The position numbers were made by a program, and so were the translations under genes. The notes under the pieces are model-generated. The model made no database searches, was not told the origin of the DNA, and saw nothing but the letters and a program-made list of their open reading frames with translations. Shown piece after piece: positions 7,499 through 15,195 of a stretch of 21,092 nt of DNA. Positions within the stretch are counted from its first letter, which is position 1. Each line of letters begins with the position of its first letter. This stretch comes from an uncultured Eubacteriales bacterium. GTDB lineage: Bacteria; Bacillota; Clostridia; Christensenellales; CAG-138. The stretch is taken from assembly GCA_900549955.1 (NCBI GenBank), contig URQH01000024.1, positions 1 through 21,092 of the forward strand, read 5' to 3'.

Positions 7499-8182
7499 TT
7501 ACGCCTCTTCTATTTCGATCCCCTCATCCAGATAGATGGACACGAGCATCGTGAACACGACGGCCTGTATCGCGCAGAACAGAAGCGAGAGCGCCATCAT
7601 CAGCGCCGGCGCGCCGATGGGCAGCAGGTTGTACAGCTCCTCCGTCACGGTCTCCTCGCCAAAGATGTTGCCGAACAGACGCAGCGCGAGCGACGCGGGC
7701 TTGATGAACTCGTCGAGTACCAGCAGCGGCAGCATGAACGCCACGGGCGTGATGAAGCGTTTGAGATAGCCGCGCCCGCCGCGCGCGCGCAGACTTGCCA
7801 GCTGCAAAAAGACGAACGCCAGCAGCCCAAGCCCCACCGTGACCGACAGCGACGAGGTCGGCGCCTTGAAATACGGCGTCAGGCCCACGCCCGGGATCAG
7901 CCCGGAATAGTTGGAAAAGATGATGAAGATGAACAGCGAGCCCAGGAAATAGAAGTACTTGCGCGCGGCGCGCTTGCCCAGCAGCCCCGTGAAGAACCCG
8001 TCCAGATACTCGATGCCCGTCTCCAGCACGTTTTGCAGGCGGCCCGGCCGCTCCCTGAGCCGGCGAGTCGCAACGGCGGACACGACCACCAGCACGAGGC
8101 AGATCGCCCACATGAGGAGCACCTCGCCCGTGATATCGAGCACGCCAAAGAGCGGGATGACGACCTCAGACGCCTCGCCCAT
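7499..8182 (-). CDS. atpB: Fo ATP synthase subunit a (ion channel)
   Basis: 227 residues, normal length for the family, with five or six hydrophobic membrane segments. The essential channel arginine is Arg168 in SLALRLFGNIFGEE. Other family patterns include FIFIIFSNYSGLIPG (about 84-98) and the late Gln in FCAIQAVVFTMLVSIYL. It forms the stationary half-channels against the c ring. ATG 8182 has GGAGG nine bases upstream. A TTG at 8188 directly abuts the atpI stop and would sit too close to that site. The atpI stop overlaps the ribosome site, so translation of the two is probably coupled. Confidence 0.95.
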   Translation of the reverse strand: MGEASEVVIPLFGVLDITGEVLLMWAICLVLVVVSAVATRRLRERPGRLQNVLETGIEYLDGFFTGLLGKRAARKYFYFLGSLFIFIIFSNYSGLIPGVGLTPYFKAPTSSLSVTVGLGLLAFVFLQLASLRARGGRGYLKRFITPVAFMLPLLVLDEFIKPASLALRLFGNIFGEETVTEELYNLLPIGAPALMMALSLLFCAIQAVVFTMLVSIYLDEGIEIEEA

Positions 8183-8188
8183 GCCCAA

Positions 8189-8515
8189 TCACCTCCCTGC
8201 GGAACTGTGCTGCTCCGGCGCACAAGCGGCGCTCCGGCCGCTTTTGCGGAGCAGGCGGCGGATCAAAAAGAACGACGGAATGGTGAGCCCCAGCGCGCCG
8301 CCCAGCAGCAGCAGCGCCGTATCCCAAGGCAGCAGGGGCGCGAGCAGATACAGCCCGACCAGATAGGCCACATTGAGCGTCTGGCGAACAAAAAAGCACG
8401 CATACAGGCGCGCGCCCTCCTGAAACCATTTCGCCCGGCTGATCCACGCGTTGCACACGGCGACGCACGCGCCGCCCAGGAACGCCAAAACCATGCCGAC
8501 CGCTACGCTCTCCAT
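8189..8515 (-). CDS. atpI: ATP synthase protein I-like small membrane protein
   Basis: 108 residues with about four hydrophobic segments (for example VAVGMVLAFLGGACVAVCNA and LLLLGGALGLTIPSFFLI), ending in a basic tail. AtpI proteins help assemble the c ring or handle magnesium, and they characteristically occupy the first position of atp operons, as here. Sequence similarity alone is modest because the family is poorly conserved; the assignment leans on size, topology and position. ATG 8515 is about 42 bases downstream of the predicted transcription start and follows GAGAGG by 11 bases. Upstream in-frame codons are low-complexity and cross the promoter, so they were discarded. Confidence 0.75.
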   Translation of the reverse strand: MESVAVGMVLAFLGGACVAVCNAWISRAKWFQEGARLYACFFVRQTLNVAYLVGLYLLAPLLPWDTALLLLGGALGLTIPSFFLIRRLLRKSGRSAACAPEQHSSAGR

Positions 8516-8563
8516 ACCGTATGTCGCCTCTCTCCCCTTCAATTCCCCCCACGTTTTTCTGAT

Positions 8564-8592
8564 ATTATAGTAGCGATATGACCGCTTGTCAA
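8564..8592 (-). promoter_or_regulatory. Perfect sigma-70/SigA promoter of the atp operon
   Basis: Read on the minus strand, TTGACA (8592-8587) is followed by a 17-bp spacer and TATAAT (8569-8564). Both hexamers match consensus at every position. The expected transcript start is near 8557, leaving a short leader of about 42 bases before atpI. It lies in a locally AT-rich pocket of GC-rich DNA. Confidence 0.9.
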
Positions 8593-8644
8593 ATCCTTTC
8601 GCCGCATTTTTTCTCCGCCGTTCGCGCCGCGGCATCCGCGCGCC

Positions 8645-8673
8645 TTTACGCGCCGGAGAAACGATGGTATACT
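8645..8673 (+). promoter_or_regulatory. Extended -10 promoter for the tandem DHH genes
   Basis: TTTACG (8645-8650), a 17-bp spacer, then TATACT (8668-8673) preceded by TGG, which makes an extended -10 (TGnTATACT). The -35 matches at four of six positions. The predicted start is about 8680, some 50 bases ahead of the ATG at 8733. It diverges from the atp promoter with 52 bp between the two -35 elements. Confidence 0.65.
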
Positions 8674-8732
8674 GAACGGGACAGCGGGCCGTGCGCGCAG
8701 CGCCGCGCCGCCGCGCCGAAAGGAACTCCCCC

Positions 8733-9686
8733 ATGTTTGAGCTTGCGCTAAGCGAGATCGCCCGGCACGACCGCATCATCCTGCACCGTCACGAACACCC
8801 GGACGGCGACGCGCTGGGCAGCCAGATCGGCCTCAGGCACATCCTGCTGGAAAACTATCCCCAAAAAGAGGTGCGCATGGTCGGCGACGGCCCCGGCCGG
8901 TACGCGGCGCTGACGGGCTTTTGCGCCGACGATGTGCCGGACGCCTTTTTTGACGGCGCGCTGTCCGTCATCCTCGACTGCGGCGCGCCGCGCCTGGTGA
9001 GCGACGGCCGCTACGCGCTCGCCGCGCGGACGCTGCGCATCGACCACCACGTCTTTTCCGGGCGGTTCGCCGATGTGGAGGTGATCGAGCCCGGGTTTGA
9101 AAGCTGCTGCGGGCTCGTCACGGCGCTGGCGATGGAGGCCGGTCTCGCCGTCCCGCCGGCGGCGGCAAACGTGCTCTACGCCGGAATGGTGACGGATTCC
9201 GGGCGCTTTCGCTATGATTCCACCACGGCGGAGACGTTCGAGCGGGCGGCCTTCCTGCTGCGCTGCGGCGCGGAGCCGGCGCGCATCTATCCCGCGCTGT
9301 ACGAGGAGGAGTTCTCCCACATCCGTCTGCGCGCGCAGCTGACCATGCAGATCCGCTTCACGCCGCACCGCGTCGCCTATCTGTACACCGATGCGGCGGC
9401 GGCGCGCGCGCTCGGCGCGGACGCGTTCACGCTCTCGCGCGGGGCGGTGGGCCTGATGGCCGACATCCGCGGCGTGGGCATCTGGGCGAGCTTTGCCGAA
9501 ACGGAGGGCGGCGTGCTGTGCGAGCTGCGCGCCAGCCGGCACAACATCAACCCCATCGCCGTCAAATACGGCGGCGGCGGGCATGCCAGAGCCAGCGGCG
9601 CGACCGTGCCCGACCGGGCGACGGCCATGCGCATGCTCGACGAACTGGACGCGCTATCGGGAGGCGGCGATGCACGAGGAGATTAA
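8733..9686 (+). CDS. DHH/DHHA1 phosphoesterase, NrnA-like (first copy)
   Basis: 317 residues, the usual NrnA length. NrnA-type enzymes degrade very short RNA oligonucleotides and often dephosphorylate 3'-phosphoadenosine 5'-phosphate, using manganese in the cytosol. Metal-binding motifs are present: HEHPDGD (20-26), Asp82 in ILDCGAP, DHH (104-106), and Asp155 in GMVTDSGRF. The DHHA1 domain carries GGGGHARASGA (280-290). ATG 8733 has AAAGGA eight bases upstream. The 3' end overlaps the next gene by 17 bases. The partner is a diverged paralogue; which copy keeps the housekeeping role, or whether one acts on cyclic dinucleotide products instead, cannot be told from sequence. Confidence 0.9.
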   Translation: MFELALSEIARHDRIILHRHEHPDGDALGSQIGLRHILLENYPQKEVRMVGDGPGRYAALTGFCADDVPDAFFDGALSVILDCGAPRLVSDGRYALAARTLRIDHHVFSGRFADVEVIEPGFESCCGLVTALAMEAGLAVPPAAANVLYAGMVTDSGRFRYDSTTAETFERAAFLLRCGAEPARIYPALYEEEFSHIRLRAQLTMQIRFTPHRVAYLYTDAAAARALGADAFTLSRGAVGLMADIRGVGIWASFAETEGGVLCELRASRHNINPIAVKYGGGGHARASGATVPDRATAMRMLDELDALSGGGDARGD

Positions 9687-10650
9687 GCGGGCGATACTGG
9701 ACAGCATCCGCGCCCATGAGCGGATCATCCTGACGCGGCACCTGCGGCCGGATGGCGACGCCGTCGGCGCCACGATGGGGCTTTGCCGCGTGCTCAGGCG
9801 CGCGTTCCCGGACAAGCGCATCTGGCTTGCCAACGACGACCACGCCGCCGCGCTCGCGTTCCTCGGGCCGGAGGGCGAACCGCCGGACGCGGCGCAATAC
9901 GACGGCGCGCTGGTCATCGCGCTGGATACGGGCAATGCGGAGCGCCTGTCCAACCGGCATTTTCGCCGCGCGCAGAAGCTGATCGTGATCGACCACCACA
10001 TCGAGACGCACCCCTACGGCGACCTTGCGTGGGTCGAGCCGGAGCGCTCCTCCACGTGCGAGATGGTCGTGGACCTGTGCGCATCGTTCCCGGACGTGCT
10101 GCGCCTTGACCGGGAATCGGCGACGTGCCTGTACACCGGCATGGTGACCGATTCCGGCCGGTTCCGCTTCTACTCCGTCTCCGGCGACACGCTGCGCCTT
10201 GCGGCGCTGCTGCTCGACGAGGGGATCGATACCGAGGCGCTCTACGCGCACCTGTACCTCAACAGCCGTGAGGAGCTGCGCTTCCACGCGCACGCGCTGC
10301 GGCGGATGAAGGTCACGCCGCACGGCGTTGCGCACCTCTACGTCAGCCGCGCGGCGCAGCGGGCGCTGCGCCTGACGAGCGAGCAGGCGTATACGGCGGT
10401 ATCGTTCCTCGACTCGCTGCGCGGGAGCATCATCTGGATCGCCTTCATCGAGAACGGGGACGGCACCATCCGCGTGCGCCTGCGCTCGCGCTTTGTGACC
10501 ATCAACGAGCTGGCGGAGCGCTACGGCGGCGGCGGACATGCCTGCGCCAGCGGCGCGACCGTGCGCAGCCGCCGCGAGATGCGCGCGCTCATCGACGACG
10601 CGGACAGGCTCATCGCCGACTACAAGCGGACGCACAGCGGCTGGCAGTGA
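9670..10650 (+). CDS. DHH/DHHA1 phosphoesterase, NrnA-like (second copy)
   Basis: 326 residues with the same architecture as the upstream gene. Motifs: RHLRPDGD (23-30), Asp86 in ALDTGN, DHH (108-110), Asp161 in GMVTDSGRF and GGGGHACASGA (286-296). The second motif (ALDTGN) is closer to the usual family form than the first copy's ILDCGAP. ATG 9670 lies inside the end of the first gene, after GGGAGG by about five bases, indicating translational coupling. Both copies retain every metal ligand I can identify, so neither looks inactive. The likely substrate is short RNA or pAp (family knowledge); a split of substrates between the two is inference. Confidence 0.9.
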   Translation: MHEEIKRAILDSIRAHERIILTRHLRPDGDAVGATMGLCRVLRRAFPDKRIWLANDDHAAALAFLGPEGEPPDAAQYDGALVIALDTGNAERLSNRHFRRAQKLIVIDHHIETHPYGDLAWVEPERSSTCEMVVDLCASFPDVLRLDRESATCLYTGMVTDSGRFRFYSVSGDTLRLAALLLDEGIDTEALYAHLYLNSREELRFHAHALRRMKVTPHGVAHLYVSRAAQRALRLTSEQAYTAVSFLDSLRGSIIWIAFIENGDGTIRVRLRSRFVTINELAERYGGGGHACASGATVRSRREMRALIDDADRLIADYKRTHSGWQ

Positions 10651-10706
10651 CGCGCCCTCTCCGTGCGGCCGCGCAGGATTCTGCTTATCGGGAATTTTAC
10701 AAAAGA

Positions 10707-10796
10707 GATGCCCCCATCCGCGCGGACGCGCGAAGGGTCAGGCCGAAGCGGAAGCAACGGCGATTCCCCTCCCAGCCGCACGGATGCGCGGGCGAA
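10707..10796 (+). ncRNA. Candidate small SRP RNA (4.5S type)
   Basis: The stretch contains GGTCAGG (10736-10742) and GGAAGCA (10750-10756), the two near-universal strands of the SRP RNA symmetric loop that binds Ffh, with the same 10-base distance between CAGG and AGCA as in E. coli 4.5S RNA. Outside them, CATCCGCGCGG (10715-10725) pairs with CCGCACGGATG (10776-10786) at 10 of 11 positions, giving the expected single long hairpin. A strong terminator follows at 10813. Against it, the apical part (CCGAAGCGG) would close as a three-base loop rather than the usual GGAA-type tetraloop, and I see no good promoter. It could instead be a structured 3' leader of the DHH transcript. Confidence 0.4.
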
Positions 10797-10812
10797 TCGC
10801 ACAGCGCAAAGG

Positions 10813-10835
10813 AAAAGCGGCGCAGGCCGCTTTTT
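10813..10835. terminator. Bidirectional intrinsic terminator
   Basis: AAAAGCGGC (10813-10821) and GCCGCTTTT (10826-10834) form a nine-bp stem with loop GCAG. On the plus strand it runs into TTTTTC, ending the DHH transcript or the candidate small RNA. On the minus strand the stem is followed by TTTTCCTTT, so it can also end the ABC/lipoprotein operon arriving from the other side. Confidence 0.85.
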
Positions 10836-10845
10836 CATATAGCTC

Positions 10846-10872
10846 GGGGCCGCGCCCAGAGGGCGCGGCCCC
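10846..10872. terminator. Twelve-bp perfect GC hairpin at the end of the lipoprotein operon
   Basis: GGGGCCGCGCCC (10846-10857) and GGGCGCGGCCCC (10861-10872) pair perfectly around loop AGA. There is no T run on either side, so it may protect the mRNA 3' end or assist the nearby terminator rather than terminate alone. It begins 25 bases after the stop of the repeat lipoprotein on the minus strand. Confidence 0.55.
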
Positions 10873-10897
10873 GCCGCGTTTCATGTCGTGGATGGCG

Positions 10898-12280
10898 TTA
10901 CTTGGTGAACGTGCAGCCCGCGTCGAACTCGATGGTGCCCTCGTAGTTCTTGATGAGGCCCGTCACGCTGATCACATCGCCGACGGCCAGCGCGTCCGCG
11001 CCCTCGCCCTCCAGGCGGTAGCACTGGATGGGCTGCTCGGTCAGGCCGCCGACCACGATGGTGACGGTGACGTTGCCGTACTCATCGCTGTAGGGAGTAT
11101 CGATGCTGACGATCTCGCCGGTGAGCGTGCGCAGGCCCTTGAGCTCCGCGCCGGCCTCGAGCTGGTACGCCTTGCCGATCGTGCGCGCGGCCATGACAGC
11201 CTCGGGCGCGAGCAGCGTGCAGCCGGCGTCGAACTCGATGGTGCCGCTGTAGTTCTTGATCGTGCCGTAGACGGCGATCACGTCACCGATAGCCAGCGCG
11301 TCCGCGCCCTCGCCCTCAAGGCGATAGCACTGGATGGGCTGCTCGGTCAGGCCGTCGCACACGATGGTGACGGTGACGTTGCCGTACTCCTCGCTGTAGG
11401 GCGTATCGATGCTGATGATCTCGCCGGTGAGCGCGGTGGGCGCCACGAGCGCGGCGTCAACCTCCAGCTCATAGGCGGCGGCGATCAGCTTGCTCTGGTC
11501 GAGGATCTCGCCGCGGCCGACGAGCGTGCAGCCCGCGTCGAACTCGATGGTGCCGCTGTAGTTCTTGATGACGCCCTCGACGGTGATCTGCTCGCCAACG
11601 GCCAGCGTCTCAACGCCCTCGCCCTCCAGGCGGTAGCACTGGATGGGCTGATCCACCAGGCCGCCGACCACGATGGTGACGGTGATGTTGCCATACTCCT
11701 CGCTGTAGGGCGTGTCGATGGACGTGACCGTGCCGAACAGGCGGGCGGTATCCTGAAGCGCCGCATCCTCCTCCAGCTCATAGCCGGCGGTCACGATCTC
11801 CTCGTAGCTGGCGGTGCCCAGGTTGAAGCCCTGCGGCACGATGCGCTCAAACGAGAGCTCGGACGTCGCGCCGTCCGCGCCCGCGATGGTCGCGGTGAGC
11901 GTGTAGGGCGATTCCTCGCTGGCGGACTCGTTGATGTCGATGGTGATCATGCCGTCCACCTTCTCGCCGACGACGACCGCATCCTGCGCGCCGCCGGTGA
12001 TGGTGACCGTCCAGGTGATCGGGTAGGCGATATCCTCCACGACCACGCCGGCCACGACCTGATAGTCCGCGGGCGTCTTGGTCGCGCCGTCCTTATAGAG
12101 CATGCGCAGATAGTCGGTGGCGCGCTCGAGCGCGTCGTCCTCCCCAGCCGGCGCGGGCGCTTCGGTCGCCTCGGGCGCGTCCGTCGGCTGCTGCTCCCCG
12201 CCGCTTTGCTGCGCGGCGCATCCGGTGAATGCGGCCAGACACAGCGCGAGGACAACGATGTAAGCTAAGAACCGTTTCAT
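10898..12280 (-). CDS. Lipoprotein with Ig-like domain and three OB-like repeats
   Basis: 460 residues. A signal peptide (MKRFLAYIVVLALCLAAFTGC) ends in a lipobox Cys at 21, followed by a Gln/Pro/Ala/Glu-rich linker to about 50, so it should be anchored outside the membrane. Residues about 55-150 look like an atrophied bacterial Ig-like domain. Then come three repeats of about 102 residues (165-253, 268-356, 370-458). Each carries SIDTPYS(E/D)EYGN, TIV(V/C)xGL, QPIQCYRLEGEG and IKNYxGTIEFDAGCT. The pattern suits small OB-type beta barrels, as in multi-domain surface proteins of Clostridia. No enzyme motif is visible. ATG 12280 follows GGAGG by five bases and the gene is 17 bases after the nuclease-like lipoprotein, as the last gene of the operon. 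A binding role for nucleic acid or sugar is inference. Confidence 0.85.
   Translation of the reverse strand: MKRFLAYIVVLALCLAAFTGCAAQQSGGEQQPTDAPEATEAPAPAGEDDALERATDYLRMLYKDGATKTPADYQVVAGVVVEDIAYPITWTVTITGGAQDAVVVGEKVDGMITIDINESASEESPYTLTATIAGADGATSELSFERIVPQGFNLGTASYEEIVTAGYELEEDAALQDTARLFGTVTSIDTPYSEEYGNITVTIVVGGLVDQPIQCYRLEGEGVETLAVGEQITVEGVIKNYSGTIEFDAGCTLVGRGEILDQSKLIAAAYELEVDAALVAPTALTGEIISIDTPYSEEYGNVTVTIVCDGLTEQPIQCYRLEGEGADALAIGDVIAVYGTIKNYSGTIEFDAGCTLLAPEAVMAARTIGKAYQLEAGAELKGLRTLTGEIVSIDTPYSDEYGNVTVTIVVGGLTEQPIQCYRLEGEGADALAVGDVISVTGLIKNYEGTIEFDAGCTFTK
10907..11788 (-). repeat. Three tandem repeats inside the lipoprotein gene
   Basis: Units at 11788-11522, 11479-11213 and 11173-10907 encode the three OB-like modules at a period of about 306-309 bp. 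The DNA itself is highly similar, for example around the codons for CYRLEGEG and TIEFDAGC, which suggests recent duplication or ongoing gene conversion. Copies two and three are closest to each other; copy one differs most at its start. Confidence 0.9.
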
Positions 12281-12297
12281 CTTTTCCTCCCTCATTT

Positions 12298-13644
12298 CTA
12301 ATGGATGGTGATGCCTTCCGTCGTCAATACAAGGATCTGATAGTCGCCGTCATAGCGTTCCACGACGCCGCGCACGTCGATCAGGCAGCCCGCGGGCGAT
12401 TCCCCGGCGAGCGCTTCGGCCGCCGCGCCCTTAAGGCGCACCGGCACCTCTGCGCCGTCCGCCGTGCACAGCAGCGTCCGCTCCCCGTCCGCGCCGGCCG
12501 GCGGCGCCTGCTCCACGAGCAGGCCCTCCATCGACACGGTGGTGCACAGCGCAAGCTCCGCAAGGGAACGCTCGGCGGGGCCTTCGGCCGTTTCGACCGT
12601 GGCAACGCCGTTTGCAAACGCCTCCGCCGTCATGGGCGCATACGCGGGCGCATAGCCCTCGCCCAGCTTTTGCAGGTTGCCCGGATCGTCCGGGCGGATC
12701 TGCCGGTAGGTGACGCCGGAGATCTGGTAGGAGTCGCCCGCCTCGTAGTATTGCAGCGTGCCGACGATGCGTGCAAGGTTGCCGACCGTCAGCACGTCCA
12801 GCCCGCCGCCGGAGAGCGAATACCCGTAGTAGACCAGGATGCCGTAATAGCGCCCCGTCTCCTCGTCGTAGTCCTCCACATAGACGCTGTTGAAGCCGTT
12901 CATGGTGACCACGCCCTCAAAGGCGACCTTGATCCCCTCGTAGGCGGCCGTGTTGAGCCGCAGCTCCTTGAGCGTGAGCTCCACGGCGTCGCCGTAGTAG
13001 AAATCCGGGTCGGGCTGGCCGGAATACACGTTCAGCCCGAGCGCCTTTGCCTGCGCGATGGCCGCCATGCACGTATCCCCGTAGCGGTTATTGGCCGACG
13101 AGGACGCGATGCCAAGGCCGTTTTGCAGCAGCTCGATGTTGAGGTTGCGGTACGGCCCGTCCTGCTGCGTGCGGTACCAGACCCAGACCAGATACCGCTC
13201 GCCCGTGGAGTCGAGATGCCACTCCCCATCGTCCGATTCGAGCAGGATCGAGACGGCGCTTTCGAGCTTTTCGCGCGTGAACGCGGCGGCCGCCTTGCCG
13301 TACTCCTCGACCTTGCCGGTGATCTCCGGCGTGTTGACGGCCAGGAAGCGCCCCTTGCGCGGCCCCTCGCCCGCCAGCTCGGTCGGGAAGGTGAAATAGG
13401 CCGTATCCCCGTCCACGAACGACTCGACCGCGACCGACAGCTGCGCGGTCGCGCCGGTATCGTCCGGCTGCACCGCGGCGGCGTAATCGACCGGCTCGGC
13501 CGGCGCGGCCGAAGCCGGCGCCTCGCTCTGTGCCGGAGCAGACGTCGGGCCGTCCGCCGGCTGCTGCGGGGCGCAGCCGAAGCTGCACCCGCACAGCAGG
13601 CAGGCAAGCAGCAGCCATGCGATGGCGGCAGACTGTCGTTTCAT
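12298..13644 (-). CDS. Surface lipoprotein with staphylococcal-nuclease-like domain and OB-type domains
   Basis: 448 residues. A signal peptide ends at a lipobox Cys (Cys20 or Cys24), then an Ala/Pro/Ser-rich linker runs to about 65. Residues about 68-208 match the staphylococcal nuclease fold: FVDGDTAYF (76-84, with Asp78 and Asp80), RFLAVNTPE (99-107), GERYLVWVWY (148-157), NIELLQNGLG (169-178). The catalytic trio Arg35/Glu43/Arg87 of the reference enzyme appears as Arg99, Glu107 and Arg150; Asp40 is Asn here. Residues about 218-318 and 336-445 look like two OB-type domains, an arrangement like YhcR-type surface nucleases. Activity on extracellular DNA or RNA is expected from the family. 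Start ATG 13644 has only a weak AGG close by and lies 19 bases after the solute-binding gene, so coupling is likely. Confidence 0.87.
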   Translation of the reverse strand: MKRQSAAIAWLLLACLLCGCSFGCAPQQPADGPTSAPAQSEAPASAAPAEPVDYAAAVQPDDTGATAQLSVAVESFVDGDTAYFTFPTELAGEGPRKGRFLAVNTPEITGKVEEYGKAAAAFTREKLESAVSILLESDDGEWHLDSTGERYLVWVWYRTQQDGPYRNLNIELLQNGLGIASSSANNRYGDTCMAAIAQAKALGLNVYSGQPDPDFYYGDAVELTLKELRLNTAAYEGIKVAFEGVVTMNGFNSVYVEDYDEETGRYYGILVYYGYSLSGGGLDVLTVGNLARIVGTLQYYEAGDSYQISGVTYRQIRPDDPGNLQKLGEGYAPAYAPMTAEAFANGVATVETAEGPAERSLAELALCTTVSMEGLLVEQAPPAGADGERTLLCTADGAEVPVRLKGAAAEALAGESPAGCLIDVRGVVERYDGDYQILVLTTEGITIH

Positions 13645-13663
13645 GTCCTGCTGCCCGCTTCGA

Positions 13664-15139
13664 TCAGCTGTTGTACTCGCACTCGGCGATGGCGTTGGCA
13701 AACGCCTGCTCGATCATGGCGTCCACATCGCCGTTGTCCTCGGCGGTGAGGCACTGCGCCAGCAGCGAGCCGACCTGATCGCGCGCGGTGGACGAGCCGT
13801 TGAACGCCGGGGAGGTGTAGTAATACTCCTCCTGCTCAAGGCAGACCTTGGCGCTGAGCGCGGAGATGTAATCGCCGCCGTCAGCCTGGTCGATGAACGC
13901 CTTGTACGCCTCGTTCTCCGCCACGGACTTGAGCACCGGCACATAACCGGAGGCCATGGAGAACTCCGCCTGGAAGTCCACGCTCGTGGTCAGGAACTTC
14001 ACAAACAGCCAGGAGGCGATGACCTCCTGCGGGTTGTCCTTGCGGAAGATGCACACGCTCGGGCCCTGGGAGATGACCTTCTGGTTGTCCGCGCTGACCT
14101 GCGGGATGGTTGCGATGCCGACCTCGAACGGATAGGTGCCGTCCTCGCCCTTGGCCGGGCGCTGGTGCGTCGCGCCTGCGGAGGAGCCGATGGACATGTA
14201 GCTCACCGGGTCCGTCTCGGAGGTGAACAGGCCGGAGGTATAGGCGCCGTAGAGCATCTGCGTGGTCAGGTAGCCGTTCTGGTACCACTCGCGGAACTCC
14301 TTGACAAAGGCGCGGTTGGTCTCGTTGTCAAAGATGAAGTGGTCGCCCGTGGCGCTGGTATAGCCGGAGCCGTACTGCTCGCACATGGTGATGAACCAGT
14401 TGCTCTCGCTGTCGTAGCCGAGCGGGATGGAGTTGGGGTCGATCTCCTTGATCTGCGCGCAGAGCGCCTCCATCTCGTCCCACGTGGTCGGAACGGTGAG
14501 ACCGTGCTCGTCAAAGAAGGTCTTGTTGTAATAGAGCACCTCGGTGGACTTGGAGAAGGGCAGCGTGTACATCAGCCCGTCGCCAAACTGCCGGCCCTCT
14601 TCGTAATAGCCGGCGATGAAGTCCGCCTTCTGCTCGTCGGTCAGGCCGAGGATCTCGGTGCTGCCGTCGGCGCGCGCAACCTCGATCTGGCTGTCGATCA
14701 GGTCGTCGAGCGTGGCCACGGCGCCCGCGAGGTTGTACAGCGCCACATGGTCCGGATAGCAGTAGGCGATGTTGGGCTGGTTGCCCACGGTGATCTCCGT
14801 GCTGATCTGGTCGCGCACGTCGTCATAGTTGCCGACCTGCTGGTGCTCGATGTGGATGTTCGGGTAGAGCTTGTTGAACTCCGGAATGTAGAGGTCGAGC
14901 ACTTCGGTGAGGTTGGCGCCCATGGTGTGGTAGAAGGTGATGGTCACCTCGCTGCCGTCATAGCCGCCCTCGGGCACGATGAAGTTCGATACGGCGCCCT
15001 CCGGCTCCGCCGTCGGTTCCGAGCCCGGCTCGTCCGCCGGAGCGGACGGTTCGCTCGGCTGCTGCCCGCATGCGCTGAGCAGCCCGGCGCTCAGCATGAG
15101 CAGCGCGGCGAGCAACAGGGACAAGATGCGTTTTTTCAT
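13664..15139 (-). CDS. ABC importer solute-binding lipoprotein (UgpB/MalE-like)
   Basis: 491 residues. A signal peptide with lipobox LLSAC anchors Cys24, followed by a Ser/Pro/Glu linker. The mature part is a family 1 extracellular solute-binding protein: VTITFYHTMG near 67-76, FNKLYPNIHIEHQQVGNYDD, a hinge LYYNKTFFDEHGL, TWDEMEALC, and a C-terminal FVKFLTT segment. This family captures sugars, oligosaccharides or glycerol-phosphates and feeds two permeases. The GANLTEVLDLYIPEFNKLYP segment resembles glycerol-3-phosphate binders, but the ligand is not certain. ATG 15139 follows AAGGAAG by about six bases. A small hairpin sits between it and the upstream permease gene. Confidence 0.93.
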   Translation of the reverse strand: MKKRILSLLLAALLMLSAGLLSACGQQPSEPSAPADEPGSEPTAEPEGAVSNFIVPEGGYDGSEVTITFYHTMGANLTEVLDLYIPEFNKLYPNIHIEHQQVGNYDDVRDQISTEITVGNQPNIAYCYPDHVALYNLAGAVATLDDLIDSQIEVARADGSTEILGLTDEQKADFIAGYYEEGRQFGDGLMYTLPFSKSTEVLYYNKTFFDEHGLTVPTTWDEMEALCAQIKEIDPNSIPLGYDSESNWFITMCEQYGSGYTSATGDHFIFDNETNRAFVKEFREWYQNGYLTTQMLYGAYTSGLFTSETDPVSYMSIGSSAGATHQRPAKGEDGTYPFEVGIATIPQVSADNQKVISQGPSVCIFRKDNPQEVIASWLFVKFLTTSVDFQAEFSMASGYVPVLKSVAENEAYKAFIDQADGGDYISALSAKVCLEQEEYYYTSPAFNGSSTARDQVGSLLAQCLTAEDNGDVDAMIEQAFANAIAECEYNS

Positions 15140-15175
15140 GGTTTTCTTCCTTCCTTTCCTTCACATATATTGAGA

Positions 15176-15192
15176 CGCAAATCTGTTTTGCG
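15176..15192 (-). promoter_or_regulatory. Small hairpin upstream of the solute-binding gene
   Basis: CGCAAA (15176-15181) pairs with TTTGCG (15187-15192) around a five-base loop, in the 56-base gap between the second permease and the solute-binding protein. No T run follows, so it is not a terminator. Such hairpins often protect a processed 5' end and raise binding-protein levels over the permeases; that is inference here. Confidence 0.4.
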
Positions 15193-15195
15193 GGA

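Noticed and set aside
10538..12268. 576-codon plus-strand frame with internal repeats
   Set aside because: It is the antisense image of the three OB repeats in the lipoprotein gene; the repeat pattern is inherited from that gene.
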